Origin: Candidatus Hydrogenedentota bacterium
Lineage (GTDB): Bacteria; Hydrogenedentota; Hydrogenedentia; Hydrogenedentales; CAITNO01
Assembly: GCA_903893795.1 (NCBI GenBank)
Contig: CAITNO010000141.1
Coordinates: forward strand, 28,978-92,977
Direction: 5' to 3'
Length of the DNA stretch: 64,000 bases
Numbering within the stretch: the first letter of the stretch is position 1; every line of letters starts with the position of its first letter. This document shows positions 18,390 through 28,079 of this stretch, one piece after another. The translations under genes and the position numbers were made by a program. The notes below the pieces were generated by a model. The model had not been told where the DNA came from. It saw only the letters and a program-made list of their open reading frames with translations, and searched no databases.

Positions 18390-20618
18390 ATGCTTTACGA
18401 AAAAATGAATATCAGGGGGAGTCTGATCACGCTGGCCATCGCGGCGATGCTCGTGCTGAACCAGGCGGTCGCATTCGGGGCTTTAGCGCCCACCACACGC
18501 GCCGACAGCCTCTCTCCAAAGGACCTGGCCAAAATCCACAGGTCCATCATCAACAGCCCGCCCACGCCGCCCCCCGGTTTCTCCCGCCCGCTGGCGCCCC
18601 CCAAGGGCGCCAAGTCGCTCACCTCCAAGACCCTTCCCGTGCCCACCTCCACATGGACCTACGGCTGCACGGCCACCTCGGCCGGCATGCTCTTCGCCTA
18701 CTACGACCGCAACGGCTATCCCAACATGTACACAGGCCCCTGCAACGGCGGCGTCTGCCCCCTGACCGATGTGGGGCAGGGCGACGTGCCCGGTTCGCCA
18801 ATTTCCGGTTCCTGCTCAATCATTGCGACGGAGAGCGGCTTCGACGGTCGTTTTGCGGCCGGCCATGTGGATGACTACTACATCACCTATGATTCGGCCG
18901 ACCCCGACCCCTGGGTCGGACTCCGGTCCGAGCACGCATGGGAAGGCTGCACCGCCGACTTCTTGGGAACCAACCAGTGGAAGTGGGACTATGAGTTTGA
19001 CGGCACCGTGGACAGCAACACCGACGGCGCCACCACGGTCTTCTCGTCCAACTCCGGCGGAAAGCTGTATGATTTCGCACCCCCCGCATATTATGGAACC
19101 CCGCAGACCGAAGCCTGCCATGGACTGCGCCTCTTCGCCGAATCGAGGGGCTACTCGGTGCTCGAAAACTACACCCAGAACATTGACACACTCTATTCGG
19201 GCGGTTTCACTTTCGCCCAATACGTGGCCGAAATTGACGCAGGCTTTCCCCTGCTCCTTCAGTTGGAAGGCCACACCATGGTCGGTGTCGGATACGACCT
19301 TACGGGCAGCACGCTGTACGTGAACGACACCTGGGACAACGCCGTCCACACCATGACCTGGGGCGGTTCCTACTCCGGCATGGCACACCTGGGTGTCACC
19401 GTCATCCACCTCGCCGGCACCACGCCCGGCTCGGTGCATGTCACCCTCGAACCCGCCGAGGCGGTGGCCGCGGGCGCCCAATGGAAGCTGGACAGCGGCG
19501 CATGGCAGGACAACGGCGCGACCCTGGCATCCGTGCCCGGAGGCATGCACACCGTTTCCTTCAAAAGCGTCACCGGTTGGAACACCCCCGCCAGTTCCAT
19601 GGTCAACGTGGACGGCAGCAAGATCGCCGAAGTGGCAGCCTCCTATTACCATATCTGCGACGGAGTGGACGCCTGCGACCGGACCTGGACCAGCACAGGC
19701 GACGCGAACTGGCTCGTGCAGAACACGTTCTCACACGATGGAACCGACGCCGCCCAGAGCGGGGTCATTGGCGACAGTCAATCCTCCATCCTCTCCACCG
19801 ACGTGACCGGCCCGGCCACCGTCCGTTTCTGGTGGTCCGTTGATTCCGAGGCGGACTATGACTTCCTCACCTTCTACATCGACGGCGTGAAGACCGACAG
19901 CATTTCCGGTCTGGTTGATTGGACCCAAAAGTCCTACTGGGTGGGCGCGGGCCTCCACACCCTCACATGGACCTACGCCAAGGATGAGGGTTCCTCCGAT
20001 GGTGCCGACGCCGGCCGCGTGGACCAGTTCCAGGTCCTGACGGACACCACGCCCCCGACGGGAACCGTCACCATCAACGCCAACCGCTCCGCCACCAACA
20101 GCCGCAATGTCAGCCTCGGTCTCACCTGGGATGACGGTGCTGATGGCTCAGGAGCCGTGCGCATGCGCTTCAGCGATGATGGCGCCCATTGGACCGCATG
20201 GGAAGCCCTCGCCGCCACCCGTCCCTACACGCTGCCCGTCGGTGCCGACGGACACAGAACTGTCCGGGTCCAGTTCCTCGACAAGGCAAACAACCGCTCC
20301 GCCACCTTCAGCGATTTCATCCGGCTAGACACCACCCCGCCGACAGGAAGCATCATCATCAACGCCGGTGCCTCCACCACCACCGGCACGGCCGTATCCC
20401 TCGGCCTCACCTGGAACGATGGCGCCGGGGCACAGGTGTCCCGCATGCGCTTCAGCAACGACGGTGCCCATTGGACCGCCTGGGTGGTGCCCCAAACCCC
20501 CTATGCCCACACCCTCGCAGGCACTGCGGGCTACAACACCGTCCGTGTGCAGTACCTCGACGGCGCAGGCAACTACTCCCTCGTTTACAACGACTACATC
20601 AAGCTGCTGCTTCCCTGA
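18390..20618 (+). CDS. secreted C39-like cysteine peptidase with PEGA-like, beta-sandwich and two Ig-like domains
   Basis: This 742-residue exported protein has a signal peptide (about residues 1-30). A papain-like C39-family domain spans about 85-342: candidate Cys93 in TYGCTATSAGM, His295 in EGHTMVGVGYD and Asn312/Asp313 in VNDTWDN. A PEGA-like module follows (about 347-420), then a tryptophan-rich beta-sandwich (about 430-545), and two similar Ig-like modules each opening DTTPPTG (about 550-645 and 646-742). AAGGAAG supports the start at 18390. It is 59% longer than the paralogue than a simple duplicate would be only because of the PEGA and sandwich modules. Its probable role is cell-surface or extracellular proteolysis or processing; the target is unknown. 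Confidence 0.7.
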   Translation: MLYEKMNIRGSLITLAIAAMLVLNQAVAFGALAPTTRADSLSPKDLAKIHRSIINSPPTPPPGFSRPLAPPKGAKSLTSKTLPVPTSTWTYGCTATSAGMLFAYYDRNGYPNMYTGPCNGGVCPLTDVGQGDVPGSPISGSCSIIATESGFDGRFAAGHVDDYYITYDSADPDPWVGLRSEHAWEGCTADFLGTNQWKWDYEFDGTVDSNTDGATTVFSSNSGGKLYDFAPPAYYGTPQTEACHGLRLFAESRGYSVLENYTQNIDTLYSGGFTFAQYVAEIDAGFPLLLQLEGHTMVGVGYDLTGSTLYVNDTWDNAVHTMTWGGSYSGMAHLGVTVIHLAGTTPGSVHVTLEPAEAVAAGAQWKLDSGAWQDNGATLASVPGGMHTVSFKSVTGWNTPASSMVNVDGSKIAEVAASYYHICDGVDACDRTWTSTGDANWLVQNTFSHDGTDAAQSGVIGDSQSSILSTDVTGPATVRFWWSVDSEADYDFLTFYIDGVKTDSISGLVDWTQKSYWVGAGLHTLTWTYAKDEGSSDGADAGRVDQFQVLTDTTPPTGTVTINANRSATNSRNVSLGLTWDDGADGSGAVRMRFSDDGAHWTAWEALAATRPYTLPVGADGHRTVRVQFLDKANNRSATFSDFIRLDTTPPTGSIIINAGASTTTGTAVSLGLTWNDGAGAQVSRMRFSNDGAHWTAWVVPQTPYAHTLAGTAGYNTVRVQYLDGAGNYSLVYNDYIKLLLP

Positions 20619-20663
20619 CAATAGGGCCGGCCAAACGCTGGCGCTTGAACGAGACCCGTCTTT

Positions 20664-20702
20664 CCGCCCCGTGTTTGTCCCCTTCGTACGAACACGGGGC
20701 GG
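20664..20702 (+). terminator. rho-independent terminator of the first C39-like gene
   Basis: A perfect 12-bp stem (CCGCCCCGTGTT with AACACGGGGCGG) closes a 15-base loop and is followed by a T-rich tract (ATTCCTTT). It lies 46 bases after the stop codon. Confidence 0.75.
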
Positions 20703-20834
20703 ATTCCTTTCGCACTCCCGTTTAGGGCCTCGGAAATGCGAAAGCCCGGGACTAAGGCAGGGCAATCGCACCTGACCGGACCCAAAACCAAGATTCATCA
20801 GTGCACATAACCTCAAGCAAGGGCGGTCTTAAGT

Positions 20835-20850
20835 CCCCCTTCGAAGGGGG
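20835..20850. repeat. CCCCCTTCGAAGGGGG palindrome
   Basis: This perfect 16-base palindrome continues into ATTTAGGGGGAT. Sequences of this kind recur as dispersed intergenic repeats in many bacterial genomes. Only this copy is obvious in the window. Confidence 0.5.
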
Positions 20851-21138
20851 ATTTAGGGGGATGTTGGTTTTTCGTCATCCTCCGCACCCCCGGACATTCT
20901 ACGGAATCGCACTTCTTGGAAATATGGTACGATTTGCCATAGTCGCATTTCGGACCCATTCTGGACCGGAAAGGGTGGTGTAACTGAATGACTGACCGAC
21001 ATGTCGGTGTAAGTGGCTGAACCACAGCACTTTAATGCCGCAGTTCTAGACGGCCCCGCAGTGGGTTGACACGCTCTTTTATCGGTTTCTGTAACGGGAT
21101 ATACGTTTCAACAGGTGTGCGGAAAGGATCCTTGTTCA

Positions 21139-22746
21139 ATGCCTGACCATATAGCGGGGCGCACACGGCGCATGCTCGTGCTTGTGGCCGCGGTGGTCCT
21201 CGTGCTCTGGCAGTCCCTGGCCTTTGGCCAGTCGGGACTCACCACCTACGGCGACCTCCTTTCGCCGCAGGAATTGGCAACCATCCAAAGGCGGGTCATC
21301 GCCAGTCCGCCCACACCGCCGCCCGGTTTTGTCAGGCCCGTGGCCCAGGCGGGCGCTATCGCCAAGTCACTCACCTCCAAGACCCTCCCCGTGCCCACCT
21401 CCACATGGACCTACGGCTGCACACCCACCTCGGCCGGAATGATCTTCGCCTACTACGACCGCAACGGCTATCCCAACATGTACACCGGTCCCGCCAACGG
21501 CGGCGTCTGCCCCCTGACCGATGTGGGGCAGGGCGACGTGATCGCTTCACCCGTTGCCGGTGCCTGCTCCATCATCGCCACGCAGAACGGCTTCGACGGC
21601 CGGGTCACCCCCGGCCACGCCGACGATTACTACTCCGCTTACAACGCGGCCGGACCCGATCCCTGGGTTGGCCTGCGCACCGAGCACGCATGGGGCGGAT
21701 GCACCGCCGATTACATGGGCTCAAATCAGTGGCGTTGGAACTACGACAGCACCAGCGGCATCGACAGCAACACCGACGGCGCCACCACCGTCTTCTCAAA
21801 CAACTCCTCGGCAAAACTCTACAACTACGTCCCCCCCGCGTATTACGGAACCCCCCAGACCGAGGCCTGCCACGGTCTGCGCCTCTTCGCCGAATCGCGC
21901 GGCTACACCGTGCTCGAAAACTACACCCAGGAAATCGACGCGCTTTATGCGGGCGGCTTTTCATTTGCCAACTATGTCGCCGAAATCGACGCAGGCTTTC
22001 CCGTCATGCTCCAGTTGGACGGACACACCATGGTCGGCGTGGGCTACGACACCGCCACCAGCACCGTCTACTGCAACGACACCTGGGACAACGCCGTCCA
22101 CACCATGACCTGGGGTGGTTCCTACTCCGGCATGGCCCATCAGGGCGTCACCATCATTCACCTCGCCCCCGACACCACCCCGCCCACCGGAACCATCGTC
22201 ATCAACAGCAACCGCTCGGCCACCAACAGCCGCAACGTCTCCCTCGCACTGACCTGGAACGACGGCACCAGCGGCTCCGGCGTCGTGCGCATGCGCTTCA
22301 GCGACGACGGCTCCACCTGGACCGCCTGGCAGTCGCTCGCCGCCACCCTCCCTTACACGCTGCCGCCCGGTGCTGATGGCCACAGAACCGTCCGCGTTCA
22401 GTTCCTCGACAAGGCAAACAACCGCTCGGCCACCTACAGCGACTTCATCCTGCTCGACACCACCGCGCCCACCGGCAGCATCACCATCAACGGCGGCGCA
22501 TCCACCACCACCAGCACCGCCGTCACGCTCGGGTTGACCTGGGCCGACGGCAGCGGCTCCCAGGTGTCCCGTGTCCGCTTCAGCGACGACGGCGCCCACT
22601 GGACCGCATGGTGCCTGCCCAAGGCCTCCATGGCCCACACCCTGCCGGGGGCCGTCGGATACAAAACCGTCCGCGCACAATTCCTCGACGGCGCAGGCAA
22701 CTACTCCCTCGTTTACAACGACTACATCAAACTCGTCACCCCCTAA
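21139..22746 (+). CDS. secreted C39-like cysteine peptidase with two Ig-like domains (paralogue)
   Basis: This 535-residue exported protein is a close paralogue of the protein encoded just upstream. It shares the signal peptide layout, the PPTPPPGF linker, the TYGCTPTSAGM cysteine motif, the DGHTMVGVGYD histidine motif and the CNDTWDN motif. The PEGA-like and tryptophan-rich modules are absent: the peptidase domain runs straight into two DTT-x-PTG-type Ig-like modules. The start is ATG 21139 with AAAGGA upstream; a GTG at 21115 is an alternative. The tandem pair probably arose by duplication followed by module gain or loss, and may cleave different surface substrates. Confidence 0.7.
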   Translation: MPDHIAGRTRRMLVLVAAVVLVLWQSLAFGQSGLTTYGDLLSPQELATIQRRVIASPPTPPPGFVRPVAQAGAIAKSLTSKTLPVPTSTWTYGCTPTSAGMIFAYYDRNGYPNMYTGPANGGVCPLTDVGQGDVIASPVAGACSIIATQNGFDGRVTPGHADDYYSAYNAAGPDPWVGLRTEHAWGGCTADYMGSNQWRWNYDSTSGIDSNTDGATTVFSNNSSAKLYNYVPPAYYGTPQTEACHGLRLFAESRGYTVLENYTQEIDALYAGGFSFANYVAEIDAGFPVMLQLDGHTMVGVGYDTATSTVYCNDTWDNAVHTMTWGGSYSGMAHQGVTIIHLAPDTTPPTGTIVINSNRSATNSRNVSLALTWNDGTSGSGVVRMRFSDDGSTWTAWQSLAATLPYTLPPGADGHRTVRVQFLDKANNRSATYSDFILLDTTAPTGSITINGGASTTTSTAVTLGLTWADGSGSQVSRVRFSDDGAHWTAWCLPKASMAHTLPGAVGYKTVRAQFLDGAGNYSLVYNDYIKLVTP

Positions 22747-22766
22747 GCAATTCCACCGCCCTTAGA

Positions 22767-22788
22767 TACCGCAGGCCTCCCGCCTGCC
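22767..22788 (+). repeat. REP-B repeat, second intergenic copy
   Basis: The sequence TACCGCAGGCCTCCCGCCTGCC lies 20 bases after the second C39-like gene. It matches the copy at 10767-10790. Confidence 0.65.
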
Positions 22789-22803
22789 CTGTCCCAGCCC
22801 CCT

Positions 22804-22828
22804 CGTTCCCAAATTGCATTTGGGAACG
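22804..22828. repeat. perfect hairpin CGTTCCCAAAT-TGC-ATTTGGGAACG
   Basis: An 11-bp perfect stem with a three-base loop sits in the 258-base spacer before the fucosidase. Similar CGTTCCCA-type palindromes are common dispersed repeats in many bacteria. It has no T-run and may be a repeat rather than a terminator. Confidence 0.55.
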
Positions 22829-23004
22829 CACCTGCCTGCGAAGTTGCACTTCGCTCTTTTGAGGAGGCTCCGCAAAACGGGGACCTGCTTCCCATTGTTC
22901 CCATGCGTCCCATAGGTCCCATGCTTCTCTCTTGTAATGGTCCTTCCCCTCCCCGATAATAATGCCATCGACCGCACCACGAAACCGTGAAAGGACCCAG
23001 CACC

Positions 23005-24459
23005 ATGAACATCGCCCTCATGAGCCTCCTGACCCTGGGCACGCTCATTTCCGCCACCGAAGCGCCCCAGCCCTACGGCGTGGTCCCCAGCGAACGGCAG
23101 CTCCAGTGGCATGACCTCGAGTTCTACGGTTTCATCCACTTCACCACCAACACCTTCACCGACAAGGAATGGGGCTACGGCGACGAATCACCCGCCGTCT
23201 TCAACCCCACCGACTTCAACGCCGACCAGATCGTCGGCGCAGCCCGCGACGCGGGTCTCAAGGGCCTCGTGCTCACCTGCAAACACCACGACGGCTTCTG
23301 CCTCTGGCCCTCCAAATTCACCGACCACTCGGTGGCCCAAAGCCCCTGGCGCGACGGCAAGGGCGACATCGTCCGCGAAATCTCCGACGCCTGCCGCAAA
23401 CAGGGCCTCAAATTTGGCGTTTACCTTTCCCCCTGGGACCGCAACCAGCCCACCTACGGCCGCCCCGAATACATCGACTACTACCGCAACCAGCTACGCG
23501 AACTCCTCACCAGCTACGGCCCCATTTTCGAGATCTGGTTTGACGGCGCCAACGGCGGCGACGGTTATTATGGTGGTGCCAAAGAGAAACGCACCATTGA
23601 CGCGTCCACCTATTACGGTTGGGACGAGACCCGGCAGATGGTGCGCGAACTCCAGCCCGGCGCCAACATCTTCGGAGATGTGGGCGATGTCCGCTGGGTC
23701 GGCAACGAAAGCGGCTACGCAGGCGACCCCTGCTGGGCCACCTACACCCCCCACGGCAAGGACGGCAAAAAGCCGGCTCCCGGCCAGACCGTCTACCAGG
23801 AAGGCGAGCACGGCACCCGCAACGGCGAGTTCTGGATGCCCGCCGAAGTCGACGTCTCCATCCGTCCCGGCTGGTTCTACCACGCCAAAGAGGACAAAAA
23901 AGTCCGCACAGCCGACAACCTCATGAAGATCTACTTCGAATCCGTCGGGCGCGGCGCAAACCTGATCCTCAACCTGCCCCCCGACCGGAGCGGCCAGATC
24001 AACCCCATAGACCTTGCCTCCCTCCGCGAATTGGGCCGCCGCCTCGAAGCCACCTTCGGCACCGACCTCGCCCATGGAGCAAAGGCCGAGGCAACCAACG
24101 TCCGCGGCAACGACGAACAGTACGCCGCCCCCCGCGTAAACGACGGCGACCGCAACAGCTACTGGTGTACCGACGACGCCCAATTGACCCCCGAACTCAC
24201 CCTCGACCTAGGCAAAAAGACCACCTTCAACGTCGTCAGCCTCCGCGAATACCTGCCCCTCGGCCTCCGCGTCGACGACTGGGCCCTGGACCAGTGGGAC
24301 GGTGCCGGATGGAAAGAATTCGCCAAAGGCACCGGCATCGGCAACCGCCGCCTCTGGCGCGGCGACAGTGTCACCACCGAAAAAGTGCGCCTGCGCATCA
24401 CCAAAGCCGCTGCCTGTCCCGCCATAGCAGAATTCGCCCTCTACACCCAAGCAAAATAA
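23005..24459 (+). CDS. secreted alpha-L-fucosidase (GH29) with C-terminal F5/8-type domain
   Basis: This 484-residue exo-glycosidase releases alpha-linked L-fucose. A short signal peptide (about residues 1-18) precedes a GH29 (beta/alpha)8 domain: GFIHFTTNTFTDKEWG near the N-terminus, TCKHHDGFCLWPS at residues 91-103, and the nucleophile Asp180 in FEIWFDGANG. Residues from about 355 form a discoidin/F5-8-like (CBM32-type) module (RVNDGDRNSYWCTDDAQ...). AAAGGA upstream of ATG 23005 supports this start. The acid/base residue varies across GH29 and I cannot assign it. Fucose removal fits degradation of fucose-rich sulfated glycans alongside the two sulfatases. Confidence 0.9.
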   Translation: MNIALMSLLTLGTLISATEAPQPYGVVPSERQLQWHDLEFYGFIHFTTNTFTDKEWGYGDESPAVFNPTDFNADQIVGAARDAGLKGLVLTCKHHDGFCLWPSKFTDHSVAQSPWRDGKGDIVREISDACRKQGLKFGVYLSPWDRNQPTYGRPEYIDYYRNQLRELLTSYGPIFEIWFDGANGGDGYYGGAKEKRTIDASTYYGWDETRQMVRELQPGANIFGDVGDVRWVGNESGYAGDPCWATYTPHGKDGKKPAPGQTVYQEGEHGTRNGEFWMPAEVDVSIRPGWFYHAKEDKKVRTADNLMKIYFESVGRGANLILNLPPDRSGQINPIDLASLRELGRRLEATFGTDLAHGAKAEATNVRGNDEQYAAPRVNDGDRNSYWCTDDAQLTPELTLDLGKKTTFNVVSLREYLPLGLRVDDWALDQWDGAGWKEFAKGTGIGNRRLWRGDSVTTEKVRLRITKAAACPAIAEFALYTQAK

Positions 24460-24530
24460 CGCCCCTATTCACCCGAGCCGCCAAACGCCAAATTGGGACA
24501 GTTCCCTTGGTGCGGGGTTTGGCTGCGGGA

Positions 24531-24887
24531 TTAAGGTGTGGTGGGCGGTTTTTTCAGCGCTCTGCGGCGCGAATCGATGAGATGCCGGACCGCCATGATG
24601 GGATGCTCCCAAACCATGCGCGGGCCTCCGTGGCGCATCACCGCCTGCATCTGTTCCTTCAGGTTTTTTCGGTAGCAGTGTTTTGGGCAGTTCTTGCAGG
24701 CAGGTTTCCCGACACCATACACGCACCGGTCCAGCCGCTCCATCGCGTAGTCGTGCAGTGCGGCGCACTGCGGACACAACTCGCCCACGTTTCCGTGGTG
24801 GTCGCGGCAGTACATCGCGATCATTTTCGCCACGGTTCTTTTTTCCCGTCTTATGCGGGGGGGGATTTTTGCCTGGGACTGCTGCAT
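24531..24887 (-). CDS. ygbA: YgbA-like nitrous-oxide-stimulated-promoter family protein
   Basis: This 118-residue protein matches the small family named after the E. coli gene from a nitrous-oxide-stimulated promoter. Conserved features are RIRREKRTVAKMIAMYC at the start, CPQC, and a cluster CKNCPKHCY, giving cysteines at about residues 27, 38, 41, 55, 64, 67 and 71, then GPRMVWEHPIMAVRHLID. The cysteines may bind a metal or iron-sulfur centre; its biochemical role is unproven, with links to nitric-oxide stress in proteobacteria. A GAGG ribosome binding site precedes the start. No denitrification gene is nearby. Confidence 0.8.
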   Translation of the reverse strand: MQQSQAKIPPRIRREKRTVAKMIAMYCRDHHGNVGELCPQCAALHDYAMERLDRCVYGVGKPACKNCPKHCYRKNLKEQMQAVMRHGGPRMVWEHPIMAVRHLIDSRRRALKKPPTTP

Positions 24888-24985
24888 GCTGACCTCGTCT
24901 GCGCCAATGTAATCTGACTACGGTTCTGACAACAACCATCGGCAGCACAGGTATTTCACGGCAGCCAAAGTTCAGTGTTTTCTAC

Positions 24986-27900
24986 CTATTTTCCGGCCGC
25001 TGTCAGGGCCTCTTTGCACTTCCGGACGTGCTCGTCCTGCGCGGGGGTGACGGTGATGAAGGTTGCGGCGGGACCGGCGGCGGAAACCTGCGCCGCGCCC
25101 TCCTGCCACGACTTCTTCGCCTCCTCCACGCAGCCCAGCGCCTGCAGCGTTTTTCCATTCCAATAGCAGACTTCGGCATCGGTGCGCTTGTAGCGCTGGC
25201 CCACGCCCAGGTTGGCGGGATAGGTGAGGGCGGTCTGGAAGTCACCGAGCGCCTCTTCGTTCTTCCCCGCCTCGAAACGCAGCTTGCCACGCTCCACCAA
25301 TGCGCCCACCCAGGTGTCGCGGGGGGTAGTGACGCCTTCCCAGTTGGAGAAGCGCGCATCGCCGAGGAAAGTGATGCAGTCGTCATAGCGCTTTTCATCG
25401 ACGTAGGCCTTGGCCAGCCACAGGCCCAGATCGTAGCGCTTGAGCAGGTCCTGCGGCAGTTTCTCGGCCAGTTGGATGGCCTCGGGCCGTTTGCTGAGCG
25501 TCGTGAGCACTTCCGTAAGGTCACGCAGAACAATCTGGTCGCCGGGCAGCGCCGCCAGCGCCTGGCGGTAACAGGTTTCGGCCTTGGCCAAGTCCTTGTC
25601 CTTTTTCCAGTGGTGCAGCCCGAGCAGGCGCCAGGCCTGGCCCAGTTTCGGGTCGAGGGCGACGGACTTCTCCCAGCAGGGCACGACCTCGTCGATGCGG
25701 TGCAGACCCGCCAGGACGATGCCGAGCAGGTAGCGGGCCCTGGCGTCACCGGGACGCTCCTGCACGGCCCACTGGAGCACTTCCAGCGCCTGGGTGCCGT
25801 GGGGGAAGAAGTCGGTCAATGCGGCGCCTGCCGCATGGTCCAGGCACTTGTCGGCGCGTTCTTTCTTTGCCATGCTGAGATAAAAGGCCCGGCAATAGTC
25901 GGGATAGGGGCCGTAGCTGGCGAAGAGGTCCGTCTTCTCCCCCACGCGGCCGAGCGCCTTGGCCGCTTCAGCGTACATGCCCAGGTCGGCGAAGAGCGCG
26001 GCGGCTTCCAGCACGGCGAAACCGGCATGCTTGCCCAGCATGCCCGCAACGCAGGCGATGCTCTCCTGCCTGTTCTCGGCCGTGAAGGCGGCGAGGTCGT
26101 CGAACACATTGGTCAGGTCATTGGCCGCGATGCTTTCGGCGAAGCGGACTGCGTCTTTGCGCGGCGCAAGCGCGAGCGTGACGGCGGCCAGATACTGGCT
26201 GTTGTGCGGGTCCTCACCGGCAATTTCGAGCGCCTTCACGAAGGCGGTCCGGGCCGTCTTGTAGTCGCGCATCCGCGCCGCGGCGCGGCCCGCCAAATTG
26301 AGCCCGGCCGGGGAGAAGACGTTGCACTGGGCGGCCTTTTCGCCGCAGTCGCGGGCTTCAGCGCAGCGTCCCTGCCGCAGGAGGGCCACACCCAACTGGT
26401 ACCAGGCATCGCCATTGCCCGGCGCTTTCGCGACCGCTGCGCGGGCGTTGGCCTCGGCTTCGACCGTGCGGCCCTGCTCGTTGTCGAGCACGGCCAGCGC
26501 GCAAAGGGTTTTGACATGGGCCGGGTCAAGGGCCAGCACCTTCTGATAGCCTTCCCGCGCGACGACCGGGTTGGACTGGCTGTCGAGCAGCCAGGCTTCC
26601 TGGAACAGCTCATCGGCGGTGACGGCGGGCTTCTTGGTGAGGTCGGGAGCTTCCACCTTGGGAATGGCCAGGGGGGTGTCGTATTCGAGGAGCGTGCCCT
26701 TTTCCTTCGACCAGACACGCACATGGGCGGGGCCGTCGGCGACGGCGGCAACGGCCACGCGGCAGGGCGCGGCGGGCGTCAGGGGGAAGGCGCTTTCCGA
26801 GAGCGTTTTGCCGTCCTGGCTCACGGTACATGCCGCATCGGGGTAGAGGCCCGTACCCAGAATTTCCAGCGTCAGCGTGCCGCCGCTGCGGGTGGCCTGC
26901 ACCACAGCGTCGGGCGTGGCGAATTCAAAGCCCTGGCCCAGCCCATGGGCGGGATACCAGCACTCGCGCCACTGGACGGTCTGCTGGGGCTGGAGCATGC
27001 CGAAGTCGGCCTGGGTGAGCAGGGGGCCGCTCTGCACCTCGATGTATTGGCACTCTTCGCGGGTGACGTCGCTGAGGGACATCTGGCTGACAACGCCGAA
27101 ATCGTCCTGGCCCCAGGTCCACGCCTTCTTGCCGGGCACCCTGCGGTGGTCGGCGGCGGAGACGATGCCACGGTCGCGGTCGGCGTCATAGGCGCCGAAG
27201 AAGTCGAAATTGACCCTGTAGCCAAAGACCGAGGTCATGACCTCGTAATTCTTGAGCCAGGTGATGTCTTTGCCCTTGAACTCGGGCCAGGTGAAAAAGT
27301 TGGTGCCGCCGTGGTCGCAGCCGAGCGTCATGGGATAGATGAAGCGCGTGCCTTTCAGATTCTGAAAGGCCGTGTTGTTCCAGAAGTAGTAGGGCTGCAC
27401 GCCGTCGGTGGGATTGATGAGGCGGATCTTCTCGTCGAGAAAGGACTTGTCCTTCCACAGGCTCAGCCGGACCTCCCAGCGGGTGCCGAAGGTCTTGTCG
27501 GTCGCGCCGACGATGAGCGTGGCCTCGCCCTGGTCGCCGATGCAGACGCGGGCCAGGGTGGGTTCCATGATGAACACGGTGTGGCCCTGGGGGCCGACGT
27601 TCCATTCGATACCGCCGGAAATCCAGGCGCCGCGCATGGCGATGAGCGCGGGCTTGATCACATCGTTCTTGTGGAACATTTCCTGATTGGTGGTCTTGTC
27701 GAAAACGGAGTAGATGCGCCCGCCCAGTTCGGGGATGCAGGTGACGCGGAGGAACTGGTTTTCCAGGTTGAGCGTTTTGTAGGTCCGGTCTTTCTTTACG
27801 CCTGTGAGATAGTCTTGGCGGGTCCAGGGATAATAGATGGCGTTCTCATACTCCTGAAAAACGGGATGGATGTCCTCCTCCCATCCGTAGGTGGGCAGGG

Positions 27901-28000
27901 TGAGCTGGTCCTCCCAGCAGCGGACCCCGTCCGCGGGGACAGGCTGGGCCGCCAGGGACATGATTCCCATCAGGACCGACAGGGCGATACTGTGCAGCAT
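24986..28000 (-). CDS. secreted DUF5107 protein with tetratricopeptide repeats
   Basis: This 1004-residue protein begins with a signal peptide (about residues 1-22). The DUF5107 domain (about 40-340) has a galactose-mutarotase-like beta-sandwich signature: NLENQFLRVTCIPELGGRIYSVFDK, GGIEWNVGPQGH, then GYRVNFDFFGAYDADRDRGIVSAADH. Its second half (about 460-1000) is a stack of degenerate TPR helices (AHVKTLCALAVLDNEQGR, GNGDAWYQLGVALLRQGR, and others). GAGGAG supports the start. DUF5107 proteins are linked to carbohydrate binding or processing; the TPRs suggest a scaffold. The catalytic function, if any, is unknown. Confidence 0.75.
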   Translation of the reverse strand: MLHSIALSVLMGIMSLAAQPVPADGVRCWEDQLTLPTYGWEEDIHPVFQEYENAIYYPWTRQDYLTGVKKDRTYKTLNLENQFLRVTCIPELGGRIYSVFDKTTNQEMFHKNDVIKPALIAMRGAWISGGIEWNVGPQGHTVFIMEPTLARVCIGDQGEATLIVGATDKTFGTRWEVRLSLWKDKSFLDEKIRLINPTDGVQPYYFWNNTAFQNLKGTRFIYPMTLGCDHGGTNFFTWPEFKGKDITWLKNYEVMTSVFGYRVNFDFFGAYDADRDRGIVSAADHRRVPGKKAWTWGQDDFGVVSQMSLSDVTREECQYIEVQSGPLLTQADFGMLQPQQTVQWRECWYPAHGLGQGFEFATPDAVVQATRSGGTLTLEILGTGLYPDAACTVSQDGKTLSESAFPLTPAAPCRVAVAAVADGPAHVRVWSKEKGTLLEYDTPLAIPKVEAPDLTKKPAVTADELFQEAWLLDSQSNPVVAREGYQKVLALDPAHVKTLCALAVLDNEQGRTVEAEANARAAVAKAPGNGDAWYQLGVALLRQGRCAEARDCGEKAAQCNVFSPAGLNLAGRAAARMRDYKTARTAFVKALEIAGEDPHNSQYLAAVTLALAPRKDAVRFAESIAANDLTNVFDDLAAFTAENRQESIACVAGMLGKHAGFAVLEAAALFADLGMYAEAAKALGRVGEKTDLFASYGPYPDYCRAFYLSMAKKERADKCLDHAAGAALTDFFPHGTQALEVLQWAVQERPGDARARYLLGIVLAGLHRIDEVVPCWEKSVALDPKLGQAWRLLGLHHWKKDKDLAKAETCYRQALAALPGDQIVLRDLTEVLTTLSKRPEAIQLAEKLPQDLLKRYDLGLWLAKAYVDEKRYDDCITFLGDARFSNWEGVTTPRDTWVGALVERGKLRFEAGKNEEALGDFQTALTYPANLGVGQRYKRTDAEVCYWNGKTLQALGCVEEAKKSWQEGAAQVSAAGPAATFITVTPAQDEHVRKCKEALTAAGK

Positions 28001-28079
28001 GGAAGGACTCCTCTTGCTTTATGGATACTCCAAAGTTCTGATATGTGTCTTTGCTCATGCGAGCATAACCGCTTTTTCC

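Larger units (their letters stand above)
20619..21138. other. intergenic region between C39-like paralogues
   Basis: The 520 bases hold a terminator (20664-20702) and a CCCCCT/AGGGGG palindrome (20835-20850). I see no gene. The remainder includes the promoter and leader of the second peptidase gene, but no clear promoter boxes can be assigned. Confidence 0.5.
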
